Origin: Clostridiales bacterium
Lineage (GTDB): Bacteria > Bacillota > Clostridia > Lachnospirales > Lachnospiraceae
NCBI GenBank assembly: GCA_018365455.1
Contig: JAGZJZ010000102.1
Location: forward strand, 1 to 13,046
Direction of reading: 5' to 3'
DNA length: 13,046 nucleotides
A program made the translations under genes and the position numbers. Positions 6,703 to 13,046 of this stretch are shown here, in pieces; position 1 is the first letter of the stretch; each line of letters begins with the position of its first letter. The notes beneath the pieces were generated by a model. It made no database searches and was not told where the DNA came from. It was given only the letters and a program-made list of their open reading frames with translations.

Positions 6703-8145
6703 TCAAATAGGTTCACAGGCAATCCCCAGAAACGTTTCAAAAAGGCCGCATAGTTCTGACGCTTCTTTTGGCTTTGGCATTTCACAGAAAATCCGAAGTA
6801 GGGGTTCTGTGCCGGAAAATCTGGCGCTGATCCATCCCCCATTTTTGAAATAGATCTTACATCCGTCCAGATAGGATACCTTTTCTGCCTCTGTTTCAAT
6901 CTCCGGCAGCAGTTTCTGTACCATAAGTATATTATGGATTTCTTCTTTTTTCTCCTGGCTGAATTTATAAGCCCTCTCTTCCATATGAAGGAAACCGAAC
7001 TCAAGTTCAATATCTCTGGCTATCTGGGAGATCTTTTTGCCTGTTACCGCAATCATTTCAATCAGAAGTGCCGCTGCGTAGATTCCGTCTTTTCCATTGA
7101 TGTGCCCCCGTACCGTCAGCCCTCCGGAAGATTCTCCGCCAATTACGGCATTCATCTCCTGCATTTTAGCAGATACATATTTGAAACCCACCGGAACCTC
7201 ATAGCATTTTTCCCCGAAACTCTCCGCTACCCGGTCCAGCCTGTGAGTAGTGGAAATATTTCTTACTACCGCCCCATGCCATCCCTTATATTTCACCAGA
7301 TAGTAATACAGCAGTACGAGGATATCATTTGGATGTAGAAATCTTCCAGTATCATCAATAACACCGATACGGTCTGCATCACCATCAGTTGCTATACCAA
7401 TATCACATCCCCGGTCCAGAACATAGTTCTGGAGGGAACGAAGGGTATTTGCATTTGGTGCGGGAAGCTTCCCGCCAAACAGTGTGTCATGACGTTCATG
7501 AATAACTTCCAGTTCACAGCGGGCAATGGAAAGGAGGGTTTTGATCGATGTCTGGCTGACACCGTACATCGGATCAAGCGCTACCCTAAGGCCCCGTTCT
7601 TTGATGGCTTCCATATCTATGGCAGCTATAATATTATCCAGGTATTCATTTAAAGGATTAAACTCAGTTACCAGACCCTTATCTTTCGCTTCATCATATT
7701 CGGTAATCTCAATAGGATTGCCCTTTTTACAGCTTTCTTCCACTTCAGCTATATAGTCCTCTATATTTCTGGTCTGCTCTTCATCCGCATCCCTGCCTCC
7801 CTGGGTGAACACCTTGATTCCGTTATAGATAGCCGGGTTATGGCTTGCCGTCACCATCATGCCATAGTGAAGCCCGTGGCTCATAACGTAATACATAATC
7901 AGCGGAGTGGGTGAGGAACGGTTGATAAAATACGTATGGATTCCTTCTCTGGCAAAGACTTCGCAGGCCCACATAACCGCTTCCTTGGATAAAAATCTCC
8001 GGTCGTAGCCAATGACCATACCGTCTTCCTCCACTCCTTCCGCTTTCATTTTCAGGACCATTGCCATCGCTAGTTTCTGTATATTTTCCCTTGTGAATTC
8101 GTCTCCGATTACGGCTCTCCAGCCGCCTGTTCCAAAATGTACCAT
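6703..8145 (-). CDS. Alpha-D-phosphohexomutase (phosphoglucomutase/phosphomannomutase family)
   Basis: This 480-residue cytoplasmic enzyme interconverts hexose 1- and 6-phosphates through a phosphoserine. All four family signatures are present in order. The catalytic loop is TASHNP with Ser101; the Mg2+ site is DGDADR with Asp254, Asp256 and Asp258. The sugar-binding loop is GGESSGG at 336-342, and the phosphate-binding loop RFSGTEP is at 442-448. Full length matches the family. It starts 21 bases after the phosphorylase gene, so the two are one operon; the ribosome binding site is weak (AGAAGG at about 14 bases), consistent with reliance on coupling. Its likely job is to take the sugar 1-phosphate made by the phosphorylase into central metabolism. 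The loop does not tell me whether glucose, mannose or N-acetylglucosamine phosphate is preferred. Confidence 0.9.
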   Translation of the reverse strand: MVHFGTGGWRAVIGDEFTRENIQKLAMAMVLKMKAEGVEEDGMVIGYDRRFLSKEAVMWACEVFAREGIHTYFINRSSPTPLIMYYVMSHGLHYGMMVTASHNPAIYNGIKVFTQGGRDADEEQTRNIEDYIAEVEESCKKGNPIEITEYDEAKDKGLVTEFNPLNEYLDNIIAAIDMEAIKERGLRVALDPMYGVSQTSIKTLLSIARCELEVIHERHDTLFGGKLPAPNANTLRSLQNYVLDRGCDIGIATDGDADRIGVIDDTGRFLHPNDILVLLYYYLVKYKGWHGAVVRNISTTHRLDRVAESFGEKCYEVPVGFKYVSAKMQEMNAVIGGESSGGLTVRGHINGKDGIYAAALLIEMIAVTGKKISQIARDIELEFGFLHMEERAYKFSQEKKEEIHNILMVQKLLPEIETEAEKVSYLDGCKIYFKNGGWISARFSGTEPLLRIFCEMPKPKEASELCGLFETFLGIACEPI

Positions 8146-8166
8146 AATCTATTCGCCTACCTTCTT

Positions 8167-10560
8167 TTATCTTCCCATAATGACAGTTACTTCATGCCTG
8201 CTTCCGGCATCGCATACCGGAATCACGTTTGTTTCCGCTCCATCCAGATACATCCTGGTAACACCTTTCATAACGCTATCCGGATTGAGAACTGTAATTT
8301 CATACACCGCTCCCCTAAATTCTCTGGTAACCTTAAACTCTTTCCAGTCAGATGGTACGCAGGGATCTATCTGCAAATGGTCAAACTGCGGTTTAATGCC
8401 TAGCATATACCTGGTTGCAGAGAAATAAGCCCATCCGCCTGTTCCGGTCATAAAGGGATGCCTTGCCCTGCCAAATGCCTTGTGATCCCGCCCAACAATG
8501 AACTGGCAGTAGGAATAGGGTTCTGACTCCCGTATCTCGATCTGGTCATTCTGGTTATAGGGACATAAAGCATCATAAAATTTCATCGCACGGTCCCCCC
8601 TGCCAAGTACACACTCTGCAGCCCATGCCCAGGGATTTGGATGGCTGAATACAGAACTGTTTTCTTTTAATCCGGGATAAACCCGTGTCACAAAACCGAT
8701 GTCATCATCCGGCTGGGTATAGGATGGCCCGTTTAACAAAATTCCGTATGGTGTAAACAGATACCGGTCAACGCTGTCCATTGCCCTTTTGCCTTTTTCT
8801 TCGGATGCTGCACCGGACAGAACCGCCCATGCATTCGATTCCAGGTGAATTTTCCCTTCCCTGTCCTTCATGGTGCCAATCTTTCTTCCGTTTTTCGTTA
8901 CACCCCGGATAAACCATTCCTCATCCCAGAGCCTGGTATCACAGACCTCTTGTACCTTTGCAGCCATCTTCTCATACTTATTCACATCATCCAGTCGTTT
9001 TAAATACCTTGCCGTTTCCAGGAAATTCTGGATTGCCCAATAATGCAGGAAGGAAACCATTGCACTTTCACCGCCGCCCAGGTTTAGACAGTCATTCCAG
9101 TCAGCACGCAGTCCTTTGCAGATTCCGCTTTCCCCTACCTGCTCCGCCGAAAAATCCAGGATCTTCGTCATATGCTCATATACGGTTCCTTCACCGCCAT
9201 CGGCATAGGACAGTACCTGATCCAGGAATGAAAATTCACCCGTTTCTTTCACATATTCCACAATGGCGCTCACCAGCCACAGCGCATCATCGGAGCAGGT
9301 ATCTTCCAGCCCGTGAATCATATCCTTCGCATTTGGTGTGGGCACAACCGTTGGAGATTTAAAGGGCTTTACTTCTGTATCCGGATCGAACCATTCCGGC
9401 TGGAATAAATGAAGCCCATATCCTTTTGAAACCAGCCCTCTCAGTAATTCTACCAGTCTCTGACGGCACTTCTGCGGGTTGGAATGGGGGATTGTCATGG
9501 CATCCTGAGCCGTATCCCGGTAACCGAGTCCCGTTCTGCCTCCCACTTCTATAAAAGATGCAAACCTGGAAAACATAACATTTATTTCAGCCTGATACAG
9601 GGTCCAGGTGTTAATTAAAGTATTCATGCCTTCATTTGGCGTCTGAATCTGTAGTTTATCCAGCTTCTTTTTCCAGAAAGCCCGCAGATCGGCATATACT
9701 TTTTCCATCGCGTCCGGTCTGCTGTATTTTTCACGGACAACTGCCCCTGTTTTTCTCCCGCCTTCTCCAAGCATATATACGATCCGGACTTCTTCCCCAG
9801 GCTGCAGTACTATTTTTTTCTGAAATGCACCACAGTGATTATTGCCATTTTCTGATCCGCCTTCCAGATACCCACGTTCCACCCCTATGGGATTATCCTC
9901 CGTCCGGTATTTACCAATAAACTGATCTCTCAATGTCTCATAACTGTCCTGAAGGGTACTGGATGTAAAATACTGGTATCCAAACTCTTCATAAAACAAA
10001 TCATGTTCAATAATTCCGTCTTCACAGGATGACCCTGCTGCGTACATGCTCATCTGAAAGTTCTGGTTATCCATATTAATATGATGGAAGGAAAATTCAC
10101 AGTAAGAAAACAGGCTTAACTCCCTCTCCCGGTCACTTTGGTTCTGCACCTTAACATCCCATAACTCTACTGCATCACCAATGGGAATTACCAGGGCCTG
10201 AGATGCTTTAATTCCCTTATAGCAGCATTCATATACCGAATAGGACAAGCCATGGCGGCAGGTGTATTGTGCCTCGTCCAGGGACTTCCCTACCGGCTGC
10301 CAGGAAATGCTCCAGTAATCCTCTGATTCATTATCCCTGAGATAGACATAATGCCCCGGGCGGTCCATAGGTACAGCATTTGCCCGGAATCTGGTGATCC
10401 GGTGATATTCCGGTGATTTATAAAATAAATATCCTCCTGCCGTATGGTTCACAACTCCGCACATATCCTCAACCCCAATATAATTCGTCCAGGATGCAGA
10501 AAGATCCACCCGTTCAATTACATACTCTCTATTCTCATTGTCAAAATATCCATACCTCAT
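8167..10560 (-). CDS. chbP: GH94 glycoside phosphorylase, closest to N,N'-diacetylchitobiose phosphorylase
   Basis: This 797-residue cytoplasmic enzyme of family GH94 cleaves a beta-linked disaccharide with phosphate to a sugar 1-phosphate and a free sugar. The family start, RYGYFDNENREYVI, is present. Asp490 in RADWNDCLN aligns with the catalytic acid of the family, and Arg342, Arg348 and Asp349 in GRTGLGYRDT match the subsite residues I recall for Vibrio chitobiose phosphorylase. From memory, DRPGHYVYLRD, SWQPVGKSLDEA, SRFASFIEVGGRTG and SPTVVPTP closely resemble that enzyme. Clostridial cellobiose phosphorylase differs at these places. Length (about 800) also fits. The start at 10560 has GGAGGAGG six bases upstream. 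The operon partner is a phosphohexomutase, which would use the released GlcNAc 1-phosphate (or glucose 1-phosphate). Family confidence is high; exact substrate is moderate. The cluster shows no secreted glycosidase and no sugar kinase. Confidence 0.88.
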   Translation of the reverse strand: MRYGYFDNENREYVIERVDLSASWTNYIGVEDMCGVVNHTAGGYLFYKSPEYHRITRFRANAVPMDRPGHYVYLRDNESEDYWSISWQPVGKSLDEAQYTCRHGLSYSVYECCYKGIKASQALVIPIGDAVELWDVKVQNQSDRERELSLFSYCEFSFHHINMDNQNFQMSMYAAGSSCEDGIIEHDLFYEEFGYQYFTSSTLQDSYETLRDQFIGKYRTEDNPIGVERGYLEGGSENGNNHCGAFQKKIVLQPGEEVRIVYMLGEGGRKTGAVVREKYSRPDAMEKVYADLRAFWKKKLDKLQIQTPNEGMNTLINTWTLYQAEINVMFSRFASFIEVGGRTGLGYRDTAQDAMTIPHSNPQKCRQRLVELLRGLVSKGYGLHLFQPEWFDPDTEVKPFKSPTVVPTPNAKDMIHGLEDTCSDDALWLVSAIVEYVKETGEFSFLDQVLSYADGGEGTVYEHMTKILDFSAEQVGESGICKGLRADWNDCLNLGGGESAMVSFLHYWAIQNFLETARYLKRLDDVNKYEKMAAKVQEVCDTRLWDEEWFIRGVTKNGRKIGTMKDREGKIHLESNAWAVLSGAASEEKGKRAMDSVDRYLFTPYGILLNGPSYTQPDDDIGFVTRVYPGLKENSSVFSHPNPWAWAAECVLGRGDRAMKFYDALCPYNQNDQIEIRESEPYSYCQFIVGRDHKAFGRARHPFMTGTGGWAYFSATRYMLGIKPQFDHLQIDPCVPSDWKEFKVTREFRGAVYEITVLNPDSVMKGVTRMYLDGAETNVIPVCDAGSRHEVTVIMGR

Positions 10561-10594
10561 AGAAAACCTCCTCCAAAGCTTTTACTTTATCCTT

Positions 10595-10600
10595 ATTATA
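10595..10600 (-). promoter_or_regulatory. Candidate -10 box of the phosphorylase-mutase operon
   Basis: A consensus TATAAT sits on the minus strand 34 bases before the phosphorylase start, giving a leader of about 27 bases. There is no recognisable -35 box at 16-18 bases. The position downstream of the preceding terminator supports a promoter here, probably activator-dependent. Confidence 0.5.
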
Positions 10601-10605
10601 ATCTC

Positions 10606-10622
10606 TCCTCCCCAATGGAGGA
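10606..10622. repeat. Inverted repeat abutting the phosphorylase -10 box, candidate operator
   Basis: TCCTCC at 10606-10611 and GGAGGA at 10617-10622 flank five bases. The element occupies the spacer and -35 position of the predicted promoter, where a repressor or activator could act. Purine-rich runs are common in this genome, so chance is possible. Confidence 0.3.
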
Positions 10623-10641
10623 ATTGCCAGGTATGCGAATA

Positions 10642-10651
10642 TTTGTACAAA
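10642..10651. repeat. 10-bp perfect palindrome upstream of the phosphorylase promoter
   Basis: TTTGTACAAA, centred about 49 bases upstream of the -10 box. It could be a dimeric regulator site. It is short, and no second copy was seen near the other promoters. Confidence 0.25.
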
Positions 10652-10675
10652 GTTGTGCTATTCAAAAACCCCCAT

Positions 10676-10720
10676 ATAAAAAGCCCACAGAGGGAATGTT
10701 TATATTCCCCTGTGGGCTTT
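10676..10720 (-). terminator. Rho-independent terminator after glycyl-tRNA synthetase
   Basis: An 11-bp stem (AAAGCCCACAG at 10680-10690 with CTGTGGGCTTT at 10710-10720) is extended past one mismatch by GGGAAT/ATTCCC. On the minus strand it runs into CTTTTTAT. It begins about 26 bases after the synthetase stop. Confidence 0.88.
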
Positions 10721-10745
10721 ACGATCGCCAATTCCTGACAGCTGC

Positions 10746-12134
10746 TTAAAATTCAAATTTGTCTGCCAGATATGCCTCTAATTCTTCAATTTTAATTCTT
10801 TCCTGCTGCATAGAATCACGGTCACGGACAGTAACCGCTCCGTCTGTCTCAGATTCAAAATCATAGGTTACACAGAAAGGTGTTCCGATTTCATCCTGAC
10901 GTCTGTAACGTTTTCCAATGTTTCCACGGTCGTCAAATTCACAGTTATATTTCTTAGACAGCATAGTAAATACTTTTTCTGCGCCTTCGTTTAATTTCTT
11001 GGATAATGGCAGCACACCCACTTTAATAGGAGCCAGTGCCGGATGGAAACGAAGTACGGTTCTCTTATCTCCGCCTTCCAGTTCCTCTTCATCATATGCA
11101 CTGCATAGGAATGCCAGTACCACACGGTCTGCGCCAAGTGACGGTTCGATTACATATGGAATATATTTTTCTTTTTTCTCATCATCAAAATAACTCATAT
11201 CCTGTCCGGAAGTATCCTGATGCTGTGTCAGGTCATAATCAGTTCTGTCGGCAACACCCCATAATTCGCCCCATCCGAATGGGAACAGGAACTCAATATC
11301 GGTAGTAGCTTTACTATAGAAGCAAAGCTCTTCTGCCGCATGGTCTCTTGCACGCATCTCGTCTTCTTTCATGCCAAGCGCGGTTAACCAGTCCAGGCAG
11401 TATTTTTTCCAGTAAGCAAACCACTCCAGATCTGTTCCTGGTTCACAGAAGAATTCCAGCTCCATCTGTTCGAATTCTCTTGTACGGAAAGTAAAGTTTC
11501 CGGGTGTGATTTCATTACGGAAAGATTTACCGATCTGTCCGATTCCAAACGGAATTTTCTTTCTGGAAGTTCTCTGAACATTTTTAAAATTCACAAAAAT
11601 ACCCTGCGCTGTTTCGGGTCTTAAATATACAGTATTCTTCGCATCTTCTGTAACACCCTGGAACGTCTTGAACATCAGGTTGAACTGACGGATGTCTGTA
11701 AAATTATGTTTGCCGCAGGTAGGGCATGGAATCTGATGCTCGTCAATAAAATTCTTCATCTCTTCCTGGCTCCATGCATCTACGGAACCTTCCACTGGGA
11801 TTTCTTTCTCAGCACAGAAATCTTCAATCATTTTGTCTGCGCGGAATCTCTCGTGGCATTCTTTACAGTCCATCAAAGGATCACTGAACCCACCCAGATG
11901 TCCACTTGCAACCCATGTCTGGGGATTCATTAAAATAGCACAGTCAACACCTACATTATAAGGATTTTCTGTTACAAATTTTTTCCACCATGCCTGTTTT
12001 ACATTATTCTTCAGCTCAACGCCAAGATTTCCATAATCCCAGGTATTAGCAAGTCCTCCATAGATTTCGGAACCCGGATATACAAATCCTCTTGCTTTTG
12101 CCAATGCTACAATTTTATCCATCGTCTTTTCCAT
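10746..12134 (-). CDS. glyQS: Glycine--tRNA ligase, single-chain alpha2 type
   Basis: This 462-residue class II enzyme charges tRNA-Gly in the cytoplasm. The N-terminal KARGFVYPGSEIYGG is typical of the dimeric (eukaryote-like) form, as opposed to the separate alpha and beta chains. Two Cys pairs (Cys90/Cys93 and Cys137/Cys140) look like a zinc-binding insertion. Class II motif 2 is at about 204-229 (SFRNEITPGNFTFRTRE), and motif 3 at about 329-342 with Arg337 (EPSLGADR). The anticodon-binding domain fills the C-terminus from about 364. The frame is open to an ATG at 12155, but GAGGAA six bases before the ATG at 12134 and the family N-terminus favour 12134. It follows the lipoprotein gene by 118 bases with no clear terminator between them, so co-transcription is possible. 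I saw no T-box leader. Confidence 0.95.
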   Translation of the reverse strand: MEKTMDKIVALAKARGFVYPGSEIYGGLANTWDYGNLGVELKNNVKQAWWKKFVTENPYNVGVDCAILMNPQTWVASGHLGGFSDPLMDCKECHERFRADKMIEDFCAEKEIPVEGSVDAWSQEEMKNFIDEHQIPCPTCGKHNFTDIRQFNLMFKTFQGVTEDAKNTVYLRPETAQGIFVNFKNVQRTSRKKIPFGIGQIGKSFRNEITPGNFTFRTREFEQMELEFFCEPGTDLEWFAYWKKYCLDWLTALGMKEDEMRARDHAAEELCFYSKATTDIEFLFPFGWGELWGVADRTDYDLTQHQDTSGQDMSYFDDEKKEKYIPYVIEPSLGADRVVLAFLCSAYDEEELEGGDKRTVLRFHPALAPIKVGVLPLSKKLNEGAEKVFTMLSKKYNCEFDDRGNIGKRYRRQDEIGTPFCVTYDFESETDGAVTVRDRDSMQQERIKIEELEAYLADKFEF

Positions 12135-12140
12135 TGTTAA

Positions 12141-12147
12141 TTCCTCA
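12141..12147 (-). promoter_or_regulatory. Ribosome binding site that fixes the glycyl-tRNA synthetase start
   Basis: TGAGGAA on the minus strand, six bases before the ATG at 12134. The in-frame ATG at 12155 would lie upstream of this site, so the shorter protein is preferred. Confidence 0.75.
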
Positions 12148-12252
12148 CATTCCATTCTATTTTCATTTTATTTTCTGTAATTTTATTTCTGACCGCAGCG
12201 AACCAATTCTATTCGATCCTGGCGGGCGGCTATAGAAATAGCTATTGCTTTA

Positions 12253-12984
12253 TCATCCAAGCTCATAAATAATATAAGCTAATTTCTTACCAATTTCAAC
12301 CTCTTTTGAAGAAGTCCCGGAATTACTGCTCTCGGGAGACAATAAAACCATGCCCGTTTCCGAATCTGTTTCTTCCTGCTTTGCTGTTTCTGACTGCTTT
12401 TCTGCAGCTGCTTCGGACCCAGACGATTTTATTTTAGCTTCACTTTTCCCTTTCACTTCTACATTGTCACTTGTGTAAAGGATATTACCGGGAACCTGTA
12501 CAAGAACGGGTTCTTCCATAACTACAATCTGATAATCTTTTTTCAGTACATCACTGCTGGTGAGACCACTTTTTGCAACCTTGCCATCTTCTACCGACTG
12601 AAAGCCGCCCTCAAAGGTAACTCCTGATTTTTGTGCTTCTGATATTTTACCCACAAAAAATTCTACATGATTAAAATTCGCATAATCCTGCGCTGAAGCA
12701 TAATCTATAATTAATTTTGCTTTTTGTTCATCTACACTAAATTTGTCCAGCTTAATATTATCTTTACCTGAACTGGTTTTATATGCATTAATTTCACTCT
12801 CAATCATAGTTTTAAGCTCTGTCTCATCATAATACTCTTTATCCAGGCTCTCCACCGCTGTTCCGGTAATTCCCCCGTCTTTGCCAATTGAAACTGCTGA
12901 CTCATCTGGTGCCGATAATTTACTGCACCCGCTTAACAGGCACATAACTCCAACCATCACCGCCAGAATTCTCCTTTTTTTCAT
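12253..12984 (-). CDS. Secreted lipoprotein of unknown function
   Basis: A 243-residue protein with a clear lipoprotein signal peptide: MKKRR, a hydrophobic core, then lipobox L-S-G-Cys20. The mature part has two halves. One is a folded-looking domain (about 40-180) with helix-rich and beta-like segments, e.g. YYDETELKTMIESEI and a VVMEEPVLVQVPGN stretch. The other is a Ser/Glu/Lys/Gln-rich low-complexity tail (about 185-230) that ends in EIGKKLAYIIYELG. The frame is open to an ATG at 13020, but AAGGAGG at 12997-13003 favours the ATG at 12984. The 12-base spacing is long; an ATG at 12996 touches the ribosome site and is unlikely. I do not recognise the family. The neighbour is a housekeeping tRNA ligase, which gives no clue to function. 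Confidence 0.82.
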   Translation of the reverse strand: MKKRRILAVMVGVMCLLSGCSKLSAPDESAVSIGKDGGITGTAVESLDKEYYDETELKTMIESEINAYKTSSGKDNIKLDKFSVDEQKAKLIIDYASAQDYANFNHVEFFVGKISEAQKSGVTFEGGFQSVEDGKVAKSGLTSSDVLKKDYQIVVMEEPVLVQVPGNILYTSDNVEVKGKSEAKIKSSGSEAAAEKQSETAKQEETDSETGMVLLSPESSNSGTSSKEVEIGKKLAYIIYELG

Positions 12985-12996
12985 AATAAACTGCAT

Positions 12997-13003
12997 CCTC
13001 CTT
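12997..13003 (-). promoter_or_regulatory. Ribosome binding site of the lipoprotein gene
   Basis: AAGGAGG on the minus strand, 12 bases before the ATG at 12984 and immediately adjacent to another in-frame ATG (12996). It supports the shorter lipoprotein with a standard MKKRR signal peptide. Confidence 0.65.
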
Positions 13004-13046
13004 GTATAATCCTGGAGCATGTCTTAAAATTGCTTTCTGACAGATG

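Noticed and set aside
6934..7338. 134-codon open frame on the plus strand
   Set aside because: It lies wholly antisense to the phosphohexomutase gene, whose catalytic motifs are intact. The translated sequence looks like reverse-strand shadow and there is no ribosome site or partner.
8958..9362. 134-codon open frame on the plus strand, rich in His, Pro and Ser
   Set aside because: It is antisense to the GH94 gene. The skewed composition is that of a shadow frame.
8167..10560. Cellobiose phosphorylase as the name of the GH94 gene
   Set aside because: Same family, but the sequence around the subsite (IEVGGRTGLGYRDT) and the SPTVVPTP region look like the chitobiose enzyme. Cellobiose phosphorylases of clostridia, as I recall them, read differently there. 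It is kept as an alternative until tested.
12229..12246. Small palindromes (GCTAT/ATAGC and AATAGCTATT) as a terminator after the lipoprotein gene
   Set aside because: The stems are five bases and no T-tract follows on the minus strand.
12135..12252. T-box leader ahead of glycyl-tRNA synthetase
   Set aside because: The gap is only about 118 bases. I found neither the T-box consensus nor a terminator-type hairpin with a T-tract in front of the gene.
1..13046. CRISPR arrays, insertion sequences, tRNA or rRNA genes
   Set aside because: I found no regularly spaced repeats, transposase reading frames, terminal inverted repeats or tRNA-like sequence in the window.

Overview
The window looks like part of a low-to-moderate G+C Firmicutes chromosome, most likely a gut-type Lachnospiraceae (Clostridia). 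I infer this from the YesM/YesN-type two-component pair, the lipoprotein-type sugar ABC binding protein with a long Ser/Ala/Thr/Glu linker, the AGGAGG-like ribosome binding sites, the single-chain (alpha2-type) glycyl-tRNA synthetase and the protein sequences themselves. Every convincing gene lies on the minus strand, so transcription runs from high to low coordinates. There is no sign of a mobile element, a CRISPR array or an RNA gene.

Region by region, in the direction of transcription: (1) 12984-10746 holds an unrecognised secreted lipoprotein followed by glycyl-tRNA synthetase, closed by a strong terminator at 10676-10720. (2) 10560-6703 is a two-gene metabolic operon. It encodes a GH94 glycoside phosphorylase that most resembles N,N'-diacetylchitobiose phosphorylase, and an alpha-D-phosphohexomutase. 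A 16-bp perfect hairpin terminator follows at 6602-6645. (3) 6465-259 is a sugar-uptake and sensing cluster: YesM-like sensor histidine kinase, lipoprotein solute-binding protein, two ABC permeases and a YesN-like AraC-type response regulator. It closes with a U-tracted hairpin at 206-244. (4) At the far left, 88-1 may be the N-terminus of another minus-strand gene that runs off the window.

The parts fit a carbohydrate-utilisation locus. An extracellular sugar would be sensed by the kinase and bound by the lipoprotein, then imported through the two permeases. No ATPase gene is present, so a shared MsmX-type ATPase is presumed. In the cytoplasm the disaccharide would be phosphorolysed to a sugar 1-phosphate and a free sugar, and the mutase would convert the 1-phosphate to a 6-phosphate. 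If the GH94 enzyme really is a chitobiose phosphorylase, the substrate would be a GlcNAc disaccharide from chitin, peptidoglycan-like material or host glycans. That link is inferred from proximity and family; the sequence does not prove it.

I do not see an obviously new biological system. The most interesting points are the chitobiose-like phosphorolysis module, a pair of 7-bp direct repeats exactly 21 bp apart upstream of the kinase promoter (a candidate response-regulator operator), and the kinase and regulator genes being split by the transporter genes they probably control.
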